Below are positions 32,380 to 38,594 of a DNA stretch of 38,594 nucleotides, one piece after another. The translations under genes and the position numbers were made by a program. This DNA is from an uncultured Erysipelotrichaceae bacterium. GTDB taxonomy: Bacteria; Bacillota_I; Bacilli_A; Erysipelotrichales; Erysipelotrichaceae. The stretch covers positions 1 through 38,594 of the forward strand of contig CADABS010000025.1 in the NCBI GenBank assembly GCA_902786245.1. Reading direction: 5' to 3'. The notes beneath the pieces are model-generated. The model saw only the letters and a list, made by a program, of their open reading frames with translations, ran no database searches and was not told the origin of the DNA. The stretch's first letter is position 1. Each line of letters opens with the position of its first letter.

Positions 32380-33482
32380 TACTCATTACCTCCCTGCTCT
32401 GCGTATTTCCAGTTAACCTTTTCTGCACCATCGACAGTTGTCTTGGACGCTTCGAAGTGGTTATTGATTCCATAGCCGGTCTTTCTGGAAGGAACATAGC
32501 TGTCGTTGAAGTCAAACAGCGGATCGCCCGTTTCTTCAGTAGCAATACTCAGATCCTTTTCGATTTCCTCTGCAGTGCCTTCTGTGACATCATAAGAACT
32601 TCCCTTGTAGATTTCGGTAACAACTACATAGGAACCGCCCGGAATATCCGTGAATTCAGCTTTATCACTGAAATTGTTCATTGACACAGTCAGACCGACA
32701 TAGTTTTCATACAGCTTTTCAGCCTTTGTCGAATCCGCATATGCTGCAACCCTGAACACGAATGTCGCCGGTGTTGTCTGTTCATAGCTCTGCACTGCCT
32801 TCTGAACAACGATCTTGACGAATCTGTCTTTTCTTTCCGGCTTCAGCACAACATTCAGTTCCGTCAGCCAGTCGCCATAGTCTTCCGAGCTCATCGAAAT
32901 ACCGTCTTTGGCTTCCTTTGTCGGCAGTGTGAACAGCTGCGGTCTGTAGACATATTCGTACCTGTCTGTTGTGATCTTTGTCGTAACCGCATCATCTGTG
33001 ATTTCTGCCTTGTCATTGGCTTTGTCATGCGGTACTGCCAGCCAGAGACCCGAATGCAGATTGACCGTGTTTCCTTCACCGAACTTGTCCACTGTCACCT
33101 TTTCAAGATCCAGTGTGCTGTCCTCAGCAAGCACTGCCTTGCCGGCTGTCAGGCTCAGTTTATCCCAGGCTGTTGTATCCAGCGTCTGCAGATAGCCGTA
33201 ATCACTCAGATCTGCACCTTCGCCGAAATCCACATACGGTGTATATGAATACGCGTCAAAGCCATCGAGATCCTTTGTGTCCGCTACGAGGTAGAAATCA
33301 ACCGCCGCATCGGCATCCGCCAGATCTTCAAGGTACTCCGTATCAGAAGTACCGGCGAGATAAACTGTTATCTTCGTCTCCTGGTCAATCGCATTGACAG
33401 CCTTGGGCACTGCCGTAACCACTGCCAATCCTGTTAACGCAGCCAACCCGATCCGTATGACTTTGTTTCCTTTAATCACCAT
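32379..33482 (-). CDS. Secreted pilin-like protein without sorting signal
   Basis: A 367-residue exported protein. The signal peptide (about 1-31) ends KAVNA. Two parts of Ig/Cna_B-like character follow; the second (about 215-320) has TPATFVFRVAAY and the E-box-like SYVVVTEIYKGSSYDV, as in domains with internal isopeptide bonds. There is no LPxTG motif or membrane helix at the C-terminus (ends EQGGNE), which is odd for a protein beside a sortase. GGAGG precedes the ATG, and it overlaps the sortase gene by 11 bases. It may be polymerised or bound non-covalently. Confidence 0.72.
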   Translation of the reverse strand: MVIKGNKVIRIGLAALTGLAVVTAVPKAVNAIDQETKITVYLAGTSDTEYLEDLADADAAVDFYLVADTKDLDGFDAYSYTPYVDFGEGADLSDYGYLQTLDTTAWDKLSLTAGKAVLAEDSTLDLEKVTVDKFGEGNTVNLHSGLWLAVPHDKANDKAEITDDAVTTKITTDRYEYVYRPQLFTLPTKEAKDGISMSSEDYGDWLTELNVVLKPERKDRFVKIVVQKAVQSYEQTTPATFVFRVAAYADSTKAEKLYENYVGLTVSMNNFSDKAEFTDIPGGSYVVVTEIYKGSSYDVTEGTAEEIEKDLSIATEETGDPLFDFNDSYVPSRKTGYGINNHFEASKTTVDGAEKVNWKYAEQGGNE

Positions 33483-34380
33483 GGCTGATCCCTCCTTCGT
33501 TCATATCATCCATTGATTCTTCTATATATTCTGTAACCCGTTCGCGTGTACTCTTCTTCTTTCTTGTCGAAATCAGAAGAATCACCAGCAGGATGAAGAG
33601 CATCGGTGTAGCAACCAGTGGTGCAACATATACCGGCTGCAGCTGAATCGCATCTGCATTGACATTGGCAACGCCAAGCGGATTTTCAATACGTCTGGCA
33701 TGAACCAGCAGACGGTGGCTGTTGACGCCATATGGCGTACATGTAACAAGCGTAACCAGATCCTTACCAGCCTCAATCGTCAGATTGCTGAGATCGGTCG
33801 GCTCAACGATTGTCTGATCGTACACTTCGTATGTATATGTACGGTTCAGAATCGTAAGCGTGAAGGTGTCGCCTTTCGTCAGACGGTCGATATCCGTAAA
33901 CAGACGTGCGCTTGGCAGACCTCTGTGTCCTGTAACAACGCAGTGGCTGCTTTCGCCGCCTACCGGAAGACTGCTTCCCTCAAGATGTCCGACCGCTACC
34001 TGCAGAACTGATTCATCCGTCCCGTGATAGATCGGCAGCTTGATGTTTGCCTTGGGTATATCGATATATCCCATAATACCCGAGCCGGTAATATCCAGAA
34101 CAGCGTTATATTCCGCTTTCTGCGCATCGGTCATAGTCCATTGAACACCGGTTTCAGCCATCCGCGTATTATACGCTTCCGCCTCCGCAATGATCGCGTC
34201 ATATTCAGCCGGATCCAGATTTGCGACGGCGCTTACATAGGAAGCAACCGCTCTTGACTGATGGTAGCTGTTCCACCAGTCCGCAAATGTCGGATAGCCG
34301 AGTATGGCAAGACCTAACACCAGTATTCCAACGAGGCCCAGATTGACCAGTCTGTCACTTTTCTTCTTGTTTTTTGTCAT
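33472..34380 (-). CDS. Class C sortase (pilus polymerase)
   Basis: A 302-residue membrane transpeptidase that joins pilin subunits. It has an N-terminal helix (about 12-32) and a C-terminal helix (about 255-275), the two-helix layout of class C. The catalytic His is in VVTGHRGLPSA (near 151), Cys in TLVTCTPYG (near 213), Arg in NSHRLLVHARR (near 221). The MGYIDIPKANIKLPIYHGT stretch is family-typical; the usual DP(W/F) lid motif was not found. ATG 34380 is chosen; a TTG 12 bases upstream is possible, and neither has an ideal ribosome site. It opens an operon of seven genes. Confidence 0.9.
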   Translation of the reverse strand: MTKNKKKSDRLVNLGLVGILVLGLAILGYPTFADWWNSYHQSRAVASYVSAVANLDPAEYDAIIAEAEAYNTRMAETGVQWTMTDAQKAEYNAVLDITGSGIMGYIDIPKANIKLPIYHGTDESVLQVAVGHLEGSSLPVGGESSHCVVTGHRGLPSARLFTDIDRLTKGDTFTLTILNRTYTYEVYDQTIVEPTDLSNLTIEAGKDLVTLVTCTPYGVNSHRLLVHARRIENPLGVANVNADAIQLQPVYVAPLVATPMLFILLVILLISTRKKKSTRERVTEYIEESMDDMNEGGISHGD

Positions 34381-34863
34381 TTCTCTGTTCAAGTACCCTT
34401 AATCTAATGGCATAGATGCACATAGTGCAATATGCCTGGCAAGGAGTCTTCCTGTTATACACTTTCATCTTAATCATTGACCCGTCAACAAAGCAGTCAA
34501 ATATAATCAGAAACGTGCGGTACTGATTGCCATGCATTCAATGCCGATGCGGTCAATACACATCAAAAAACAGACAGAATGCCTCACACATAAGTTATCA
34601 CTTTAGAGGTATCAATTCAATGATTGCATGCTTAAAATATTAGCATTGTCCGCCATTCAGCATGAATTGACAGCCAGATATATGACGATATATATCCTTA
34701 TATATTATATACGATTGTTAAGCACTGTTTTTATTGAATATCTGCATATATTCACTTTAGCTGCGTCAAAATCCATACATCTGTGCATAAACAAACATAG
34801 AAGCCAATCCAAAAGGACTGGCTTCTATAATTAATCATTCAAATTGTTTTTCAGAACAACTGC
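34381..34863. other. AT-rich intergenic region between backbone pilin and sortase
   Basis: No convincing gene. Near the pilin it holds a strong hairpin (separate entry), then AT-rich sequence with ATATAT inverted runs near 34680-34705. Several weak promoter-like pairs occur on the minus strand, among them a TATAAC box near 34455 and a TTGACT near 34494-34499; none is clear enough to name as the sortase promoter. Confidence 0.5.
34797..34828 (-). terminator. Terminator/attenuator between backbone pilin and sortase operon
   Basis: Minus-strand 14-bp stem (ATAGAAGCCAGTCC with GGATTGGCTTCTAT, one G-T wobble), loop TTTT, then GTTTGTTT. The broken T run suggests partial read-through. Confidence 0.75.
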
Positions 34864-36795
34864 TTATTCAGCATTCATTCTTCTCTTTGTAACAAGCGCT
34901 ACACCAGAAGCGATAACCAGGATCGAACCGAGGATGTAGAAGATTGTTGTACCAATACCACCGGTAGAAGGAAGTTCAACACCCTTAGTGTTCTGAATCT
35001 CGAACGGATGTTCTACAACGCCGCCATCTGTCCAGACAGGTTCAACCTCATTTGCATCATTGGTGAATGTCCAAGTATCGGTCTTCTTCGTAGCATCGAA
35101 ATTAGCATTGTCGCCAACAGTTACAGTATAGCTCTTCAGGATATCGGTATCATAGGTGTAGGAAGAATATCCTGTCTGATCAGTCAAAGCATTGTATTCG
35201 CTTTCAGACTTCCATTCCTGACCATCTTTAGTATACTCAGTGACGTTCTCAACCGCTACAGTCGCATCGATGACAACCTTGAATGTTCTTGTATCGCGAA
35301 CAAATCCATCCGGTGCAGAGAGTTCCTTCAGATAGTATGTACCACTGTCAAGGCCATCGAATTCCATACGGCCATCACCAGTCGTAGTTGCTACAAGGAT
35401 TGCATCAGCTTCAGCGCTCTTGGAAGCGTCGGTGAACAGGGCGAATTTCGCACCAGCCAGCGGGCTTGTCCATTTCTCACTCTTTGTGATTTCGCTGCTC
35501 ACTACTTCAGTCTTGGTAATCGGCTCTCCATTAGCATCTACGCCAGTCTTTACGAGTTCAGAGGTCTTCTTGCCTTCCAGATCCTCACCACCGCCAAAGA
35601 TGTTGGCATCCAGGGAGAATGTGTAGTGATTTGTTGTATCCTTCTTATAACCCTTGCTATCTTCATTTTCCGGGTTGTTGGAGAATTCTGTGGAAACTTC
35701 GTTCTTTTCGAGGTTTACATTCTTCGGAGCATCCGCAGCAACCTTAGCTTTATAAGTAATGGTAATTTCTGTCGGAATTATTACAGTCTGCAGGAAGCCA
35801 GGATCGAACGTAATTGTATAGCCACCATCTGTAGCAGAAATCGTATAACTAGCCTTGTCTTCCTCTCCGTCGTTGTAAGTAGCATCAACGCCTGTCACTG
35901 TTACATCATAATCAGTGCTGTCAGTCTTCTTCTCAAGTGTCAATGCAGTCAGAGTATCCTTTACATTGAATACCGGATTTTCATAAACAGTACCGAAACC
36001 AGGAATCGTTGTTTTTACTGTGAAGGTAAGAACATCGCCAGGAGCAGTTGTTGTCCAGGACAGATCTGTGGATTCTGTACCAGTGAGCGCCGTTGTACCT
36101 GTAATATCCTCGCGCCAGAGATCATCTTCATTTGCGCTTGTAGCTGTCTTGCTCAGAGTAACTGTGCTCTTCTTTGCGGCAGCTTCGTCTCCATAAGTAG
36201 CTGCAGTAGTGACTCCCCAAGTCGCATTAGCTACTTTATCAGGATCATTATACTGTGAGGAAACAAAGATCGGATTATAGACAGTATCAGGATCTTTAGG
36301 TGTTACGAGAACCATGTACATACCAGCATCGATTCCAGCCTTTTCAGCTTTACCATCTGCACCAACAGTTACTGCTGGTGTCAGTTCTGTCTTCGATGCT
36401 ACGCGTGCAAGCTTACCAGCCAGATCAGCTGTAATACCTGTAGGAGCAACCGCTGCAACGTAGCCTTCTGTTCCTTCTTCTCCTTCAGCCGGTGTTCCAA
36501 CAAAAGCCTTCTTGAATTCAGCTTCAGTCAGGACGTTTTTATATACATCAACAACTTTCCAGCCAGAAACAACGACAGAACCAGCAGGCTGTTCAGCATC
36601 GCCGACCCATTCAATAATGTGGTAAAAATGTGCCACATCGTCTTCTGCCAAACCAGTTACACTGATGGGGCTCTGATTTGTCGGTGTCGCTGCAGGTGTT
36701 ACATCATCATCGTCACCAGCGAATACATTCATGCCCATTCCGAGCATCATGACCATGGCGAGGACCAGGGTCATAAGTTTTCTAAAATGTTTCAT
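34864..36795 (-). CDS. LPxTG pilin backbone (SpaA-type isopeptide-forming)
   Basis: A 643-residue cell-wall pilin. Signal peptide (about 1-27, ending MNVFAG), an N-terminal domain, a middle domain (about 210-400) with TVTLSKTATS (candidate Lys for an isopeptide bond), and a C-terminal Cna_B/SpaA-type domain starting PLAGAKFALF with E-box YYLKELSAPDGF (near 490). The end is the sorting signal LPSTGG (near 610), a membrane helix and TKRRMNAE. This is the domain plan of polymerised backbone pilins; a classical YPKN pilin motif was not found. A strong promoter and structured leader precede it. AAAGGG lies before the ATG. Confidence 0.9.
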   Translation of the reverse strand: MKHFRKLMTLVLAMVMMLGMGMNVFAGDDDDVTPAATPTNQSPISVTGLAEDDVAHFYHIIEWVGDAEQPAGSVVVSGWKVVDVYKNVLTEAEFKKAFVGTPAEGEEGTEGYVAAVAPTGITADLAGKLARVASKTELTPAVTVGADGKAEKAGIDAGMYMVLVTPKDPDTVYNPIFVSSQYNDPDKVANATWGVTTAATYGDEAAAKKSTVTLSKTATSANEDDLWREDITGTTALTGTESTDLSWTTTAPGDVLTFTVKTTIPGFGTVYENPVFNVKDTLTALTLEKKTDSTDYDVTVTGVDATYNDGEEDKASYTISATDGGYTITFDPGFLQTVIIPTEITITYKAKVAADAPKNVNLEKNEVSTEFSNNPENEDSKGYKKDTTNHYTFSLDANIFGGGEDLEGKKTSELVKTGVDANGEPITKTEVVSSEITKSEKWTSPLAGAKFALFTDASKSAEADAILVATTTGDGRMEFDGLDSGTYYLKELSAPDGFVRDTRTFKVVIDATVAVENVTEYTKDGQEWKSESEYNALTDQTGYSSYTYDTDILKSYTVTVGDNANFDATKKTDTWTFTNDANEVEPVWTDGGVVEHPFEIQNTKGVELPSTGGIGTTIFYILGSILVIASGVALVTKRRMNAE

Positions 36796-36939
36796 ATTTC
36801 CCTTTCTTTATGGAGTTCTGCTCCATTCATAATGAGACCGTTGGTTTTTAGCCAGGACAGTGATCTATCGCCTGGTGCTGCATAATTGATTTAGTGATCC
36901 TAAACTAATTACCTGCTCCTTTCACATGGCATCACCTCA
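36796..36939 (-). promoter_or_regulatory. Structured 5' leader of the backbone pilin mRNA
   Basis: About 143 nt between the predicted transcription start and the ATG. In order on the minus strand: GAGGTG followed by a start-stop pair ATG-TGA; AAGGAGCAGG; a hairpin CCAGG/CCTGG; and ATGGAG-CAGAA-CTCCAT just before the ribosome site. The 7-mer GATCACT occurs twice. No known riboswitch class was recognised. Confidence 0.5.
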
Positions 36940-36945
36940 GTGTAA

Positions 36946-36974
36946 ATTTTAATTGGTTTTTATTTATTTGTCAC
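36946..36974 (-). promoter_or_regulatory. Promoter of the backbone pilin
   Basis: Minus-strand GTGACA (36969-36974), 17-base spacer, TAAAAT (36946-36951), both five of six to consensus. ATTGGT and ACCAAT form an inverted repeat around the spacer. Confidence 0.75.
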
Positions 36975-37222
36975 CAATATTTCTTTACATTTTTATAATA
37001 ATTATTCCTTTGTCTAATTATTAATCAATAAATCGGGTGACTGTGTGCCATATGGGCTTCTATGAGCATATTTATTGATTCTGATCTGTATACGGCTTGC
37101 CCCGTATATGAGGGATTATGTCTTTTACAATAGGCCATCCCTCCTGTTCTGCTGCCTGACTTTCAATACTGTAATATGAGGTGCCGGAGGTCCGTTTCCT
37201 CTACAGCAGGAATGGTATTTCA
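36975..37222. other. Intergenic region with nested hairpins between the two LPxTG genes
   Basis: No gene accepted. On the minus strand it holds, in order, GAGGGAT/ATCCCTC arms, TATACGG-GGCAAG-CCGTATA (37089-37108), then the large inverted repeat at 37023-37080. None has a T run, so no terminator of the upstream adhesin gene was found; read-through into the pilin is possible. Confidence 0.5.
37023..37080. repeat. Perfect 11-bp inverted repeat with 36-base loop
   Basis: AATCAATAAAT at 37023-37033 and its exact complement at 37070-37080. It lies upstream of the pilin promoter. Confidence 0.85.
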
Positions 37223-38594
37223 TTATGACCACCTCCTGCGTCTGTACATCAGCCAGCCTGCTGACAGGATCATGATGAGACCTGCCAGCGTATATGCCTG
37301 TGTGCCTCTGCCGCCTGTATGAGGCAGTTCAGCGCCGGAAGAGTTTGTCACTGACAGCGACGCTTTGAATTCAACGGCTGAAACAGTTTCTGACCTTGTT
37401 CCCTGCATAATACTGACTCTGCCATTGCTCTCCACAGTGATCGCCATCGGTCTTGGATCCAGGACATATCCTTCTGGTGCTGTTGTTTCAACCAGATAGT
37501 ATGTACCCGGCACCAGTGCCCCGAGTGACACCTTACCAAATGTTTCTTCTTCAGATGAAGTTGTCAATCCGCTTTGTATCGGCATTGCACCTTCTCCGAT
37601 TTCACCGTCCGCAACAGCCTCTTCTCCATAGAGGTCAAAGACTGCTCCAGACATTTTTTTGGTCAGGTTTCCGACATCTACTTTGATAATTTCAATTTCA
37701 TAATCGATGTATTTATTTACGAAAGATGCAGTCTGCACTCCGGATTCATCATTCGGGGATACAACTACCGTAATTCCGCCTTTTGCCGCATCATAGCCGG
37801 CTGCAGACGTATCGATAAATGTATTCGGATTGCCCAATTCGGTTTCTTTAACGACATATGTTCCCGGCGCCAGCCCTGATACGCTCAATTCCTTATCCGG
37901 AACACCGCCGGTAATCGTGATACTCAGTTCTCCAATCTGCGTTCCGTCAATTTTCGAGGCAGGCGTTGTACCATCTTCGTTAAACACCGTAAATACATAT
38001 TTTCCGTCCGCTTTGGACCTTACGGCTTCCGCCAGTGTTTCCGGAGCTGATTCATTGATCAGTACCGATTTCGTTATCTTCAAAGATCCCTGCAGCAATT
38101 TATTATTGATAATTGCTGTATCGTCATCATGCAGACCATTGGAAAGTCCCAGATATGTTGTTTCATACCCTGCTGACGGATATGTTTCCACAACATAGTA
38201 GGTATATTCGTTGCCAAGTTCATCGAACCTGGGAAGATCGCTCTTTTCCCATTTCCAACCATCCGATTCCGTAACGGTATATGTATCTCCGACCTGTTCA
38301 ATCACAGTGGTTTCACACGGCAGATTTGTATCATCTCTGGGGGTATAACTATCGAGAATTGTCTGCAGTTCTGCCTGTGTTATAACCTGTGCTTCAGATC
38401 TGTCCGGTGCCGCTTTCAGTTTCGGTCTTATTCCTGCCGCAAGCAGCTTTGTACCTCCTGCCGCCTGCACATTTTTGCCTGCCTGCACAATTGTTATATC
38501 TAACAGTAAACAATTTTGTGGATAGAACGATAGCTGACTTATAATGAATCTGCCATGAATAGAAATACTTAAGCAGCCATTCAACTCTATTCTT
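37223..38594 (-). CDS. LPxTG adhesin-like Cna_B protein, 5' end beyond the window
   Basis: The frame is open to the window edge, so the N-terminus is missing; about 457 residues are seen. Several Cna_B-type units follow one another: one with WKWEKSDLPRFDELGNEYTY and VVETYPSAGY, one with KYVFTVFNEDG and GTYVVKETELG, and one with GAVFDLYGEEA and E-box YYLVETTAPEGY. The C-terminus is a sorting signal: LPHTGG, membrane helix, YRRRRWS. It is probably the minor or tip pilin of the locus or a separate adhesin, anchored by the class C or a housekeeping sortase. The first 60 visible residues are not clearly family-like and may belong to a degraded domain. Confidence 0.85.
   Translation of the reverse strand, partial: RIELNGCLSISIHGRFIISQLSFYPQNCLLLDITIVQAGKNVQAAGGTKLLAAGIRPKLKAAPDRSEAQVITQAELQTILDSYTPRDDTNLPCETTVIEQVGDTYTVTESDGWKWEKSDLPRFDELGNEYTYYVVETYPSAGYETTYLGLSNGLHDDDTAIINNKLLQGSLKITKSVLINESAPETLAEAVRSKADGKYVFTVFNEDGTTPASKIDGTQIGELSITITGGVPDKELSVSGLAPGTYVVKETELGNPNTFIDTSAAGYDAAKGGITVVVSPNDESGVQTASFVNKYIDYEIEIIKVDVGNLTKKMSGAVFDLYGEEAVADGEIGEGAMPIQSGLTTSSEEETFGKVSLGALVPGTYYLVETTAPEGYVLDPRPMAITVESNGRVSIMQGTRSETVSAVEFKASLSVTNSSGAELPHTGGRGTQAYTLAGLIMILSAGWLMYRRRRWS

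Noticed and set aside
35008-36258. Open plus-strand frame of 416 codons opposite the backbone pilin
   Set aside because: It is antisense to a clear LPSTG pilin, Cys- and Ile-rich with no domain, and has no ribosome site. It is a by-product of pilin codon use.
36796-36939. Known riboswitch (c-di-GMP, preQ1, fluoride, TPP, SAM) in the pilin leader
   Set aside because: Conserved core bases of these classes were looked for by eye and not found.
37025-37138. Small 37-codon minus-strand frame (MAYCKRHNPSY...) upstream of the pilin promoter
   Set aside because: AGGAGGG directly abuts the ATG with no spacing, and the frame lies across hairpins. No support beyond an open frame.
38340-38594. Frameshift in the adhesin N-terminus
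   Set aside because: The frame stays open to the window edge, and the other two frames give no Cna_B-like continuation. The weak similarity there may simply be a divergent domain; it cannot be settled without more sequence.

Overview
The window comes from a mid-GC Bacillota (Firmicutes) chromosome. Strong Shine-Dalgarno sites, a RexA/RexB-like (AddAB) nuclease, a CIRCE-controlled small heat shock gene, class C sortase, LPxTG proteins and an Rpn-family gene all point there. Gene content fits a gut or oral Erysipelotrichales-like bacterium, but that placement is inference. No rRNA, tRNA, CRISPR array or transposase was seen.

Left part (1-5.1 kb, minus strand): an ECF-type sigma factor, a membrane anti-sigma-like protein and a DUF4349 lipoprotein are translationally coupled. 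Next come a full-length Rpn nuclease and, just downstream of it, a detached copy of only its C-terminal part. The full-length gene also has a strong internal ribosome site exactly where the detached copy starts. This matches the known gene-within-gene toxin/antitoxin design of Rpn proteins. lgt and a YczE-type membrane protein follow. From 5.2 to 10 kb lie a D-2-hydroxyacid dehydrogenase, a GH78 alpha-L-rhamnosidase and a divergent AraC regulator that probably controls it.

Middle part (10-27.3 kb): a VanRS-like two-component pair with a rubredoxin, a YciI-like protein behind an SSB-like OB-fold protein, a small acidic repeat protein, a Nudix hydrolase converging on a ROK kinase, and a four-gene plus-strand operon (addB, addA, an unknown gene, an esterase). 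A 1.1-kb segment holding an HTH-Fic gene is flanked by 64-bp perfect direct repeats derived from the end of a neighbouring acetyltransferase gene, so it looks inserted. A GH1 6-phospho-beta-glucosidase, Hsp20 with CIRCE, and a MATE exporter complete this part.

Right part (28.7 kb to the end, minus strand): one large cell-surface locus. Two LPxTG proteins (an adhesin-like Cna_B protein cut by the window end, and a 643-aa pilin backbone) precede a class C sortase. The sortase is packed in one operon with five secreted or anchored proteins and an ER-type (SipW-like, Ser/His) signal peptidase. At least two of those proteins look like SipW-dependent (TasA/camelysin-type) substrates. The locus therefore seems to join sortase pilus assembly with a SipW/TasA-like secretion module, and is the main candidate for a new system here. 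Regulation visible in the sequence includes a strong promoter with a structured 143-nt leader before the backbone gene and a terminator-like hairpin between backbone and sortase, which would keep backbone expression above that of the machinery.
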